From: Saccharum officinarum
Lineage: Eukaryota > Streptophyta > Magnoliopsida > Poales > Poaceae
Length of the DNA: 64,000 nt
NCBI GenBank assembly: GCA_020631735.1
Contig: CM036159.1
Location: 18,701,511-18,765,510 of the forward strand
Direction: 5' to 3'
In this document: in pieces, positions 24,711 through 35,353 of the stretch
Layout: every line of letters begins with the position of its first letter
Numbering within the stretch: the first letter of the stretch is position 1
Made by a program: the position numbers and the translations under genes
Notes under the pieces: generated by a model
Told to the model about the DNA's origin: nothing
The model's database searches: none
Seen by the model: the letters and a program-made list of their open reading frames with translations, nothing else

Positions 24711-25906
24711 ATGCACCCCACCCACTTATTGACATGCCTCTCCTTCGACATTGCAAGGTAAAGTTGATTGACATGTCATTCATCCTATGCTAAGGACTTG
24801 CTAGAGCATGTAGACATAATAAGTGGTATGTATGAGCATTCATGATAAATCAAATGAATTTGATGGATGTATGTTACCACTATGGCTTCTATGCTTGTTT
24901 TGATCTAGTGGTGGCATATGGCATGTTTGTGAGCTTGTAAACCTAGTGTTGAATCTAGAAGATTTGCTATAAGTGTTTAATTCAACATAGGCAAGATAAC
25001 CCTTATTTTGAGGAGTGAAGAAGCTTGTCTTTGGTTCAAATCGAATTAAATATCTTTGGCAAGTATTCTAGGTTAAACCAATTTTGATAAATTTTTTAAC
25101 CTTACATGTGGTATCGAATTAATTTCAATCTACTCCATCAAACACTTTTCCTTCTCTCCACAATTTGATCCCCTTTTTGGGTAAGTTGTTGACAAAGGGG
25201 AGAGAAAAAGATGATTCAACTTGATAAAGGGGTAAATAAATTTTATGATGAGAAAAAAATGATTCAACATGATAAAGGGGTAAATAAAATTTGTTGATGC
25301 ACACAAGTAGGGGGAGCAAGCTCATAAACAAAGTTGTTGCATTTGTTTGTGCATTCTCATATGACTTGCTCATTGCACATGTATTTAAAATTCAATATAC
25401 ATGCTTGTGTGGTGCAATGCTAGTATAGAAATTGGATGATGAAATGATCTACTAGCATGCATAGGAATAGTTTACATGTGGTATCTAGACTTGCCTAAAG
25501 CTTTACAAGTGGTTAGCTTTACAAGTGGTCCAAGAACCTTTACATATAATGTTGATCTCACGGGGTTCTTGAGTTTTGATGGATGTCTAGTTACTTCATG
25601 ATGCTAAGGATGGTGTAAAAGGCAACTCCGATTGGTATCACGCTTCAAAGGTCTATTTCTTACACCATAGCATCATTTTGGTAGAATTACTCTCCCAACA
25701 TTTCTATCCATGCATATATGCAAAGCTTTCAATCCAAACTCTATGCACATATGTAGGTGGAGCTAATGCTACCAAAACCGAGCTTGTGATAATTGTCCAA
25801 ACTTTACTTATGAGCAAAATGATTGGACAAGTATGACAAGTTTAAAACTTTTATTATCAAGATCATCTTTGTGAGGGTTGTCATCAATTACCAAAAAGGG
25901 GGAGAT
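24711..25906 (+). other. Untranslated region between pol and 3' LTR
   Basis: About 1.2 kb without a supported env-like or other gene. It holds several purine-rich tracts: aaaggggagagaaaaag near 25194, two gataaaggggtaaataaa copies near 25223 and 25270, and tagggggagc near 25308. It also repeats a ttaca.gtggt motif. Purine tracts in this region are a Sirevirus trait. Confidence 0.7.
25893..25906 (+). other. Polypurine tract
   Basis: The purine run aaaaagggggaga lies directly before the TG of the 3' LTR, where plus-strand DNA synthesis is primed. Confidence 0.85.
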
Positions 25907-28161
25907 TGAAAGTCCCTAGTTTGGTTTTGGCTAATTGATGAAACATAGGACTAACCTTTGTATCTAAGTGGATGATTTAGATAAAGGTGGTCATTGCATA
26001 TAAGACATGACATTGACTCATATGACCAAGATGGTGAAGACCAAGATGAGGCTTGGCTCGATGGACCGGTTGTGAAGGTGAAGGGCAAGTCGAGGCTTCG
26101 AAGCGAAGGACCATGTGATGGTGAAGCTTGAGCAAGACTTAGCGCCGACGGACCGATGCAACGGTGAAGAGCAAGTGAAGTCAAGGTCGATGGATCGAGA
26201 CGGTCATGTGATGATATGAAGTGGATCATATCATTTGGAGAAACAAAATGGGCTCAAGACAAAGGTATAACCATAGGGCCATTTTGTTTTACACTCAAGA
26301 CACCATAGAGGGTGTGAGTGGTTTAGGATCGATAGCCGAACTATTAAGAGGGGAAGTCTTATCGGTTATTCGATGCACGGGTGCCACTAGGTGAATTCAT
26401 GAAGTACATTGGATGTAGGGCCTAGTGAGCTAATTGGAAAACCTTTGAAAATGATTGAGAAAAAGCTAACACACAAGCACATGGAGATGTACACTTGATG
26501 GTGTTGGCACATTTGCAAAGGTGGCGTTGGTCGCGCTGTGGTTTGCGGGTAGAGAGGGGTTTGGGTTCCTCTCTCCCTCCCGCCGAGCGTGTGAGCGCGG
26601 GATTCAGGCGATTTCGGGGAAATGAAATGCCTATTTTCCACTACGCCAAAAGTCGGAAAAGAAACGGAGGCGAACGGGGTCACTGAGGTGACCAGACGCT
26701 ACACCGGACGCGGTCTCGGTATGACCGGACGCGTCCGGTCAGTACAGCGCGGTATCGGGCGCGCGGGCTAGGGTTTGCAACCGGCGCGTCCGGTCACTCG
26801 CGGGACCGGCGCGTCCGGTCATGCGCCCAGAGAAGAACTGCGGTTCGCAAGGACGATCGGACGCGGGGCGCGTCCGGTCACACACGATCGGACGCGTCCG
26901 ATCGTTGAAGGAGCTTACTGGACTCCGACCGGACGCTGGCACTGTCGCGTCCGGTCGTTGCGAGGAGCGCGTCCGGTCGTTGCTTCGTGCGCGCGGTGCT
27001 GTGCGACCGACGCGTCCGGTCGGTTGAGCAGCGCGTCCGGTCATAGCGTTTGACCGTTGGCGCGCAGTGACCGTTGGAGGATCTAACGGTCGCATTTGAA
27101 ATTTGAGGGACACGTGGACGTCGCAGGGCGACCGGACACGGTTGAGCGCGTCCGGTCAGTTTCGACCGGCGCGTCCGGTCGTCCCGAAAAAACGGTCAGT
27201 GGAGTGGCAACGGCTCTATTTGTTTGGGGTGCTTATAAATACTCGTTGGCCGGCCCTTGGGGAGGTCTCTTGGCATTTCTAACACTCTTGTGCATCCTTT
27301 GAGCTAGAGCTACTCCTCCCACTCATCTCTCTTGCTTGATTGCAAATCAAAAGTGAGATTGAGTGATCCCAAAGTGCATTGCATAGCTTGAGGGCATCTA
27401 GTGGCACTTGCGGGTGGTTTAGCCGGTGGATTTCTTGTTACTCTTGGAGAGTACCGCTCCTAGCCGGCTTGGAGATTGTTGGAGGCGTTGGCAAGAGAAG
27501 GTGATTGTTCTTGGCCACCTCCGGTTGTTTGTAAGAGGTTCTTGTGCTTTCCTCGGCGGGACGCCAAAAGCAACTCTATTGGATTGCGCGTGTCATTGAG
27601 TTACCTCACTTGAGAGTGGTGTCTTGCGGTGCCTTGCGGGGCGTGCCTTGAGGGGCAAGTGACTTGAGGGTCACACCGAGGAACCATCTAAGTGTTGGTC
27701 GACACAACCGGTGACGTAGCTTATCGGTGCACAAGTGAACACCGGGTGAACAAAAATATTGTGTCTCTTGTCTCCCGGTGATTGGTCTACATATTGTGTT
27801 GTTGTCAATATTAATTGATTGTATATCATCTTGGTGATTGGCAACATCTTCACTCCACCGTCGGTATAAGATTCACAATCCTCTCTCTCGCATTTACTTT
27901 TACTAGATTGTCTTGTGTAGCTCTAGTGGTAGCCTTTTCTAGTAGTTGTTAGCTTGCTCACTAGTGTAAGTTAGTGACTTAGCACTTGTGTGAACTAGAG
28001 ATCATAATCTACTAGACTTGTGGATAGGAGGCTTGCATCACAACCTTTGGCTAAGCAAAACTCGCTTTACGCCGTTTGTTATTCTAACAAGTTTGCTTAG
28101 TGGTGCTTGTAGAATTTTTTATAGGCTATTCACCCCCCCTCTAGCCATCTAGGACCTTACA
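25907..28161 (+). repeat. 3' LTR of the copia element
   Basis: Exactly 2,255 bp and nearly identical to 17140-19394; its TATAAATA box is at 27234-27241. Differences noticed include positions 25945, 25953, 26001, 26116 and 26411 and a cluster near 27133. Confidence 0.95.
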
Positions 28162-28623
28162 CGATGGAGGAGAATCCCGATGCCCAGAAAAAGGGAAAGT
28201 GGCCTCGTTGTACTCAGTAGTATGCTAGTTGTATGGTTTAATCATAAACAATGTGGCCAATCTAGTATGCAATGTGTTCAATCTATTGTACTTTAGGTAA
28301 ATCATGTACCTAGGGTATGTTCTGTGTTATCTATTACGTCCATCATGTACTTCATATGCACTTTAAGTTTTTGGACCTTGCATAGTGTGGTCATATATCA
28401 GGTTTAATGTTACTTCGTTACTGAAACTAGTTCTCGAGGTGCACATAAAACATAAGGAAGTACTGGATTTCACAATTCAACACGCATAACATAGGACATG
28501 GCATGTTAGAACTTGTACCAAACTAGGGCACATTTGTCCTGGACCAAACCTAACATGCCTTAGGTAATTAGAGCGAACAACAAGCACGTTACATGACATG
28601 TGTACACGATAGATTTGTTCTAT

Positions 28624-29355
28624 CTAGTAGTGCGGCCACATAGCAAACTGTGTAGCCCCTTCTCCACAGTACCCTCCCATTGTTGATGGTGGAGGTGGCG
28701 GGGGTGGTGGCGGAGGCCCGTTGTTCTTGTGGTTAGGACAGGTGCAATATGGATCATGGCATGGTCCGTCCTGTCAAACGGCACCACTACTGGTATCGTC
28801 TGCTTCGTCATCTTTGTAACCGTTGCTAACTTCTCTTTCTAGTTCGAAGATACGGTCTTGCAAGTAGTAGATGTACTGTGCATGCGGATAGATTGGTCTA
28901 GGATCGACCCACCTAGTGAAGCCAAAGTTTTCTTTGGACTCTGAACACTGTATTTCAAAGATTTTAGTAAACATGCAGTTAGTTTCTCCTATGAGATGCA
29001 AAATAATGGAGAAAAAAATTGAGTAATAAATTTTAAAACCAATTACCTCTGCTCGCGGACATTTGAAGAATCGGCGACCTCCATCCAAACCCTCCACGAA
29101 CATCTGCACTAAGCAGTCCTCACCATGCCTATATTTTGGCCAATCTTCTTTCCGGTTATCATATCCTCGGAGTGGACACTCTTTGTTGAAATCTCTCTTG
29201 GTCTCGATAGGAAAATGATACACTGATTCATCAAAGTCTTCCGGACACAGAGACCCCTCCCACATAATTGGAGTACCCTTAGTCCCCCCCGTTCCCTTCC
29301 CTCTCGATGACCCTCCAAACATTACTACTTGTTTATAACCAACTTCTGGTTTCAA
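28624..29355 (-). pseudogene. MULE-borne GRF-type zinc-finger-like protein gene (minus strand), with nonsense codon
   Basis: Exon 29355-29047 and exon 28947-28624 are separated by a 99-bp GT-AG intron (28948-29046) that happens to have no stop. The first exon has a Cys-rich block, EDCLVQMFVEGLDGGRRFFK followed by C-P, i.e. Cys...Gly-Arg-Arg-Phe...Cys, the heart of a GRF zinc finger. The second has FTRWVDPRPI followed by a short coiled-coil-like helix (QDRIFELEREV). An in-frame TGA at 28774-28776 cuts the frame, but the same frame then runs on with a Pro-rich stretch to TAG at 28624-28626, suggesting the TGA is a later lesion. Function unknown; it lies downstream of the transposase gene on the same strand. 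Confidence 0.7.
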
Positions 29356-29868
29356 GTGACTACTATTGTATGGAGGAAGGTGTATATATAGCCAGCAGTG
29401 GTGTTGAGAGCCGTTGTATTGTGGCTTTAATGCTCCTGAAAAGGCTAGAGGCCATCCCTGAAAAGCCTATTTGAAAACTCATCTGTAAAGGCTAGATTCC
29501 TTGATCAATCAATTCATCTGTAAAAGAGGATGTACGATAGGATAGTGACATGATAAATCACCGAAAAGGCTACTTGCTATCGGTGTACTGAAAAGGCTAC
29601 TTGCTATCGATGTACGATACGACTTGACATGTTGCAGGAAATTCTAGCAGAGTTTTCCCTATTTTTGATTCAATCCAAACACAAATATCACAGTAACATA
29701 TGTCATCAATAATTATATATGACAATCACCTTAAACAATATAGATGAGTTTCCTCAAATCATGAGTGCCTGGAGTCTATAAACTCCATAGTAGTTCATAC
29801 AACACATAATAGCAGTCCATAATAATAGTCTATACAGTCCATATAGTCCACAATTTGGCTACAGTCCC
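29356..29868. other. MULE internal spacer
   Basis: Between the two minus-strand MULE genes, with no coding support. It holds short local duplications such as gaaaaggctac.tgctatcg.tgta near 29572-29610. Confidence 0.5.
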
Positions 29869-32206
29869 TCACTGTCTCCTAGACCTACCCTTGCCCTTGT
29901 GTCCAAGAGCGTCGGTGCCTGGAATGTAAGGGTCAGGTGGTCGACGTCGCCTGGTGCCGACCTGCTGCGAAGGCTGAGTCCAGGGAGCATCGTCTAGCTG
30001 AGACGGTCCAATCTCCTCGTGGCCCTGGTCCTCGTCCTCGTTGTCGTCGTCGTCGTCCTCCTCGTCGTCGTCGTTGCAAACCCCTCGTGACCCTGTAGGT
30101 TGGTGGATAGACGAACCTACGCCACCTCTGGGTGCAGAAGGCACGTGCACGTCCTGCGTCGTGCCTGTCCTGCAACCACAGCGTGCAGCGGTATGGCGTA
30201 GACGATGAGCCAGTCTCTGGTGCACAAAATCATGTCAACTGAATGTATTGAACGTGTTAGTAATCTACCTTCGGCATTAGATGCGGTTCTGACCTCCTCT
30301 AACTTCCTCCGGAAATTCCTATCCTCAAGCTGTCGAGCAGCCTCCTGGAAAAGATCAAAATTATCCTTCACACCATCCTTCCGGAGTAGATTCTCAGCAA
30401 GGTGTCGAGTACACCAACGATGGTGCAAAGGTGCATACCCCTCTATCTCCTCTCGCACAGCATTAAGTATGCCCTGGTGCCTATCTGATATGACACCGAC
30501 CTCCTTGTCAGGCTCAACCACATGTATCCGGACTAGCCTCAAGAACCATCCCCAGCTACCATTATTCTCCCTCTCAACCAAAGAAAATGCCAAAGGAACA
30601 AGCTTGTTGTTTGCGTCACACGATATGAATATGAGAAGTGTGCCACGGTATTTGCCAATCAAAAATGTACCATCAATGAAGAAGACTGGACGGCAGTGCT
30701 GAAATGCCTCGACACACTGAAGGAAGCACCAAAAAGCACGGAAGAATATATGTCTCCCATCCTTCCATGAGTCTGGCCTAGGGATGTACTCATAATGCAT
30801 GCCTGGATTCACTGCTTTAATTGCATTGAGAAGTACTGGAAGCTGCTCGTAGCCATCCTCCCAGTCCCCATATATCATCTTCCACGCCCGCTGCTTAGCC
30901 CTCCAGGCTTTGCCATAAGATATGTCATATCCTCCATACACCTCATTAACTATTTTGATAATTGTCCTGACCTTCATGTTTGGCTCACCCTGTAATACTT
31001 TCATCAACCGCTTGGCAATGAGGGTAGATGTCAACTGTCGATGCTTCGTGCTGAGGTCATGTGAAGAACAAGTGTGTGGCCCGACAACTCTTGTGATCTT
31101 CCACTTTCCGGAGACCTTTTGCTTCCTTGCACAAACCCTCCATGGACATCGTTCCTTGTCACAAACAACTGTGTAACGCCGCTCCACATGGGAATGTAGG
31201 ACCTTGTATAGTCTCTTGCGTATCACTGCAAACGCCTGCAACCACCTCTTCAATGCAGGGAGGTCATTGAAAACCCTCCCCTTCTCTATCTCCATACTAG
31301 AACCAGCCTCTGGAGCTTCCTGCAGCTCATCTTCACGTCCTTCGGCACACGCCTGATCGGAATGAGTAAGATCAGTGAACTCATGAACCACAGGATCACG
31401 GCGGCCGGGAAAAATACGCCTCAGCATCTCAACGTCACTCTCCGTGAGCTCTCCAATGGGACGATCATCGTCAGAATCAACAGTCCCTGCTATCTCATAT
31501 GGCTCTGAATCATTCATAATTTCAACACTATTGGAAGCACGGATTTCATCGCTAATCTGGACTTGGACATCAGCAGGAGGAGCGCCCTCATTATCGGGCA
31601 CGTCTCCTACAACAAAGCCACAAATAAGAGGAGATGATAAGAAAAGTGGATGAGAAGAAGATACTTAAGCTACAAAGATAAAATGATGCCTAATTGACAC
31701 TTACTCGAATGATTCTGTGTCAAAGGGATCTCCTGAAGAGGATGTGCCACATCATTGTGGGCAGATTGCGCATCGGGAACGGTAGGCGGAACCTCAACAT
31801 CCACATCTCATTCTAGGACGAGAGGTTCAAAAAATGTCTGCTCACCCATTGGCGGGGACAACCCAAGAGGGATGGGATCAACGAGCACACGATGCACAAC
31901 CACGTCCAAACTTTGGAATTGGCTTTTCATAGCCGATCTCACATAGTTGTCCCACTGATCTGCACACCCTATTGGGATCATCTTCCTTAGCATGTTGGGA
32001 GGAAAACCTAGGTGAAGTACACCCTCAACTATGATGCCATCATCTCCATAGCAATGTACCTCCTCGCGAGCCCTTGCAGTCAACTCACTAAATAATGGCT
32101 TCTCATTGAATAGCACAGGCACACTTTGCATGTCAACAAACTCAACATATCCATAGCGATCTCGTTCCACAGTTCCTCCATGATATATGCTCACTAGGTT
32201 GTCCAT
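29869..32206 (-). pseudogene. MURA-like MULE transposase gene, broken
   Basis: Exon 1 (32206-31705) starts MDNLVSIYHGG and has an in-frame TGA at 31808-31810, after which the same frame stays open to a GT-AG intron (31607-31704). Exon 2 (31606 to about 30269) holds an acidic N-terminus, a Cys/His zinc-binding region (Cys147, Cys152, His176, Cys178 counted from the Met at 31601), and the MULE catalytic domain. The latter has Asp310 in FFIDGTFL, Asp373 in ISDRHQG and WCTRHLAEN near residue 400. After residue 445 the end of the transposase domain and the usual SWIM zinc finger are missing. A C-terminal exon with an Asp/Glu-rich run and basic tail is found in another frame (30225-29869). Internal deletion plus one nonsense codon make it non-functional. 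Confidence 0.85.
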
Positions 32207-32511
32207 CTAGTTCCCAAACATAACGAAGCACAATTGCTTTACTACAATCTACACAAAAAGTAAATACAAAAATACTACTAACTACTAAGTATTCATAACT
32301 AATAACAACTACTAACAGCACAGTACTACTAACTAACGATGTCAAGTAACTATCTCAGTAACTAACTATATAACTAACTAAATAACTAAGTAACTATATA
32401 AAGTATCAATCAATCTTAATCTATAATAAACTAACTAACTAGCTTCATGACTAACATACTATTATTAAGTAAGAACAACAAACTAGTTTACCTTGTGCAG
32501 AAGCGGAGATG

Positions 32512-32868
32512 CCGGCGCTTGAGATGCGAGCGGCGGGCGGGCAGTGGCGGGCGCGCGCGCAGCCAAGCTCGGGCGCGGGCGGTCGCGGCGCGGGCGCGGG
32601 GACGAGCGGCCGGGGCGCGTGCGGGGCCTCCGGCGGCCGGCCGAGCGCGCACGACCGGGCGAGCTGAGGCCGCGGCCTCGGGCGGCGGCGCGGACACACG
32701 CGGGCGGTGGCGGGCGTGCGCGCGGCCGAGCTCGGGCGCGGCCGGGGGCGGCGCGGCGGGCGGGCAGCGTCGCGGGCGCGCGCGGCGGCGCGGCGGGCGG
32801 GCGGCGCGAGCGGATGGTGGCGCGCGCGTGCGGAGGCCCGGCGGCCGGGCGAAGAGAAGAGAAAGAGA
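32512..32868. other. Extremely GC-rich tract inside the MULE, upstream of the transposase gene
   Basis: About 355 bp made almost only of G and C (ggcgggc, gcgcgcgc and gcggccgg units), lying between the start of the transposase gene and the right terminal repeat. Every frame gives Ala/Arg/Gly/Pro-rich low-complexity peptides, so coding is not supported. It could be promoter/leader sequence or captured host DNA, since grass MULEs often pick up GC-rich fragments. Confidence 0.6.
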
Positions 32869-32908
32869 GAAGGAAGGAAAAAAAATTCGAGAGACGTTTT
32901 TACTCGGA

Positions 32909-33086
32909 GCATGGCGCCAAGATCCATGGCGCCATGCACCCTGCCATGTCACCGCCACGGCGGCAGGGCCATGCAGGTATATCTTGGCGCCGACGACTAT
33001 GGCGCCATGAGAAGGGTCTATTTTTTGAAATCTTTCCGCCAGAAGCATATTTGAGATAATCTTTCGAAAAAAGGTTAAAAAAATGG
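32909..33086 (-). repeat. MULE right terminal inverted repeat
   Basis: It is the inverted match of 16021-16206 with scattered differences and one short deletion near 32953-32968. Four GGCGCC hexamers remain. It lies upstream of the transposase gene and probably holds its promoter, as in other MULEs. Confidence 0.9.
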
Positions 33087-33096
33087 GACGCCAGGC

Positions 33097-35193
33097 GCTC
33101 CAGGCCGTTGCGACGACTGCCGTCACGGCGAATCATCTTCTTTCCACGCAATTGCAGCCCCCACTCCACGTTCCCAGTTCCCATCCACGAGACCACGACC
33201 GGGGGAGACAGCGCGGGCGCGGGCCGGGTCCAAACGGCGTAAGCGTCCCGTCGCGTCGAGTCCAGCACAGCGCAACGGCACGGGGGAACGCACACCACGC
33301 CCGTGAGCCAGCCCCGGCCCGGGCGGGCCGCGGCGCGAGCGCGACGGGAACGTGCGCGCGCTGGCCCAGTGGGGGCGCGCTCCCTGCAGCGGCGTATGGG
33401 GCGCGGGGCCCCGATGGCAGGAAGGGCCGGCCCCCCGTGCCTGGTGTGCCCGTACGGCCGGCCGGGGAAAGGCGGGGCCCCGCCCGTCCTCATCCTGCAC
33501 GGGGCCGAGTGCTACGCTACGTGCACTGCGCTTCTTACACCTGGCTGTTGAGCAACGACGAGTTTTTATTATTTCCCTCTAAACTTGATTACGAGTAGTT
33601 GATGATGTTCTAAATGATGATTGAGAAGGTAGCAGCAGCTGGGGGAGCTCTCAGATCAGATGCGTGGTTATTGGTACCCTACGCCAACACGACTGATTAG
33701 CCCAAAGTACAGACACGAAACAGCTTGCCTTAATACCTAAGGCGATGTGCTAACGAATGGATGTGTTGAGAAACATAAACAATGTCTTCGAGAGCTTATC
33801 TATGTTGCTAAAGAGGGACGCGTCATTGGCGTAGCAAGGATTAGAGGGTTTCTAATGATTCATTCCCAGTAATCTAGTCTAATAGAGTGGCAAAAAGAAA
33901 ACCGGCCCGAGCTCACCTTAAATAGCTTAACGAGGTTGTTGTAATCTCCCTCCCATGTTTCTTTTTTCATGTAATTTGTTCTTAATCATTGTCTTTGTAG
34001 TTCATATGCTGCGCTATGAGTTCTCTCATCGTGTCGTATAAGCCGGTCTTTCGGCTCTTCTTTTTAATGAAATACGCGTGAAGCTGCGGTTGTTGTATAG
34101 TGAATAAAATAGGAAAAAGGTCAATTAGATTTCCAAATACACTAAAGATCATTGTTATGGTGGTGTGACTACCCAAATCATTCATGTATGCGATTCCTTT
34201 TTCGAAAGAAATACCTCAACAACCAGATGAAAGTTTATACTATTGGTGCCCCAAGAACCTCACACTCCATTAATCTAGTACGGCTCGATACATCTCCAAA
34301 AGGCAGAGATCCGGAGGCCGGCCGCTTTGCATTGCATTGCATCTCAAAGGCGTGAACCGAGGCATGCACATTCACAGCGTGCTCTGCTCCAGTGCTCCGG
34401 TCCTCTGCACCAAAACGTGTAGGCGTAGCGATTCTGCGTCCTCCCGTACAGTCATGCACAACGGCACGAGGCAACAAGGCCAAGGCGCACCACCTCATGT
34501 CTGACCTGAGCCTTTCATTACCACCCCTGTTGGCGAGTCGTACGATACGGCGATACCGTAAAAATTCCCGCACGAACGCGGTGCACGGTGGACCGATCCC
34601 AGCCGGCCCCAGAGGGAGGCCCGCGCGGCAGCAGCTCTGGTCCACAAACACTCGGGCTTCACAGTGATCTCCCAGGGAGCAGCACATGGCGCTGCCTGCC
34701 ACGTGGCAGCAGCGGGCTCGCTCGCGTTCGCGTCGCGATCAGGAGGATTGGGGCTTGGGGGCCTCCGTCGTCCGGCGTCGTGAACCTGTGGCTCGTCGAG
34801 GACGGGGCCGGCGGAACCGGATCCGTTGCGCGAATCGCAAAGCGCGTGGGGGCTCGCCGGCGACCGTCAGTGGCCCACGGCAGCTCAGCGCGCCTGTGAT
34901 TGGATTAGCACGTAACTGCACGCAGCAGAAACAATGGATGCCACGGAATATTTTAAACAAAAATAAGTGGGAGGCTGGGTCCAACGATTTGCCCGTGACC
35001 GGGATGCCTTTTGTACCAAGCAGCCATGTTTGCCTCCCTGTGGCCTGCGTCAAATATCGTGTTTTAGTTATTTATAATTCGTGTATGTAGGTTGGTCAAA
35101 AATATTAACAGTGTTAAAAAAAAGTCTTCATATTTACTGATAGAGTCTAGAAATTACGAGAGCAATGAAAATTATTTTAAAACTTTAATAAAA
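33097..35193. other. Spacer with GC-rich blocks and a possible LINE 3' end
   Basis: About 33100-33540 is GC-rich flanking sequence of the MULE insertion site. About 33690-34085 contains a stretch ending tttttaatgaaatacgcg that resembles the 3' end of grass L1-type LINEs; no reverse transcriptase is present, so it would be a 5'-truncated copy. About 34300-34930 is GC-rich again, without a recognisable gene. Confidence 0.35.
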
Positions 35194-35195
35194 TA

Positions 35196-35351
35196 CTCAC
35201 TCCTTTCCAAATTATAAGTCGCTTTGACTTCTTTTGGGTACGTCCATTTTGTTATGTATCTAGATATGGGTACGTCCATTTATGTATAGATACATAACGA
35301 AATAGACATACCCAGAAAGTCAAAGCGACTTATAATTTGGAACGGAAGGAG
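35196..35351. mobile_element. Stowaway-like (Tc1/mariner) MITE
   Basis: The 156-bp element has long inverted ends (tcctttccaaattataagtc on the left, matched inverted on the right) and is flanked by TA dinucleotides (35194-35195 and 35352-35353). The CTCC..CCGTTCCAAATTATAAG terminus is characteristic of grass Stowaway elements. Confidence 0.85.
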
Positions 35352-35353
35352 TA

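Larger units (their letters stand above)
17140..28161 (+). mobile_element. Full-length Sirevirus-like Ty1/copia retrotransposon, young
   Basis: The 11,022-bp element has two 2,255-bp LTRs (TG...CA) and a perfect 5-bp target duplication CGATG (17135-17139 and 28162-28166). Internally it has a tRNA-Met-type primer-binding site, a 680-codon gag, a pol gene in copia order (protease, integrase, reverse transcriptase, RNase H) and a polypurine tract. The large gag with two zinc knuckles, long LTRs and purine-tract-rich 3' region fit the Sirevirus lineage (Opie/Ji-like). By eye I count about 16 differences between the LTRs, roughly 0.7%. One frameshift in pol is the only clear coding lesion. Confidence 0.95.
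16488..28220 (+). pseudogene. MULE-borne GRF-type zinc-finger-like gene, split by copia element and carrying a nonsense codon
   Basis: Three exons can be read: 16488-16519, 16617-16809, and 16897 onward with GT-AG borders. The first two are short and basic. The central part has a Cys-x-Cys-Gly start (MCFCGDPCK, about 16681-16707) followed by a Trp-x-Cys (YWMCSNF), a GRF-like zinc-binding pattern. The third exon continues as a Glu/Lys/Arg-rich helix but meets an in-frame TAA at 16969-16971; the same frame stays open afterwards to 17139. The copia element interrupts the frame at that point, and the frame resumes after the element at 28167 and ends at TAG 28218-28220. Function is unknown; such genes recur in grass MULEs. 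The Gln-to-stop reading of the TAA is inference from the preserved frame. Confidence 0.75.
16021..33086. mobile_element. Mutator-like element (MULE) with nested 11-kb copia insertion
   Basis: Terminal inverted repeats of about 186 bp (16021-16206) and 178 bp (32909-33086) bound the unit, which is flanked by a 10-bp target duplication with one mismatch. After subtracting the copia element and its duplicated target, the MULE is about 6.0 kb. It carries a mudrA-like transposase gene (minus strand), a GRF-type zinc-finger-like gene (minus strand) and a second GRF-like gene (plus strand) that converges on them. All three are broken by nonsense changes or deletion, so the element is unlikely to be autonomous. 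The arrangement recalls the convergent mudrA/mudrB genes of maize MuDR, but the accessory genes here are not recognisably mudrB. Confidence 0.88.

Noticed and set aside
24711..25906. Env-like gene expected in some Sireviruses
   Set aside because: Only short unrelated frames occur between pol and the 3' LTR.
32447..33126. Long Arg/Ala/Gly-rich frames of up to 212 codons
   Set aside because: They are low complexity in every frame, span the MULE terminal repeat, and fit GC-driven chance openness.
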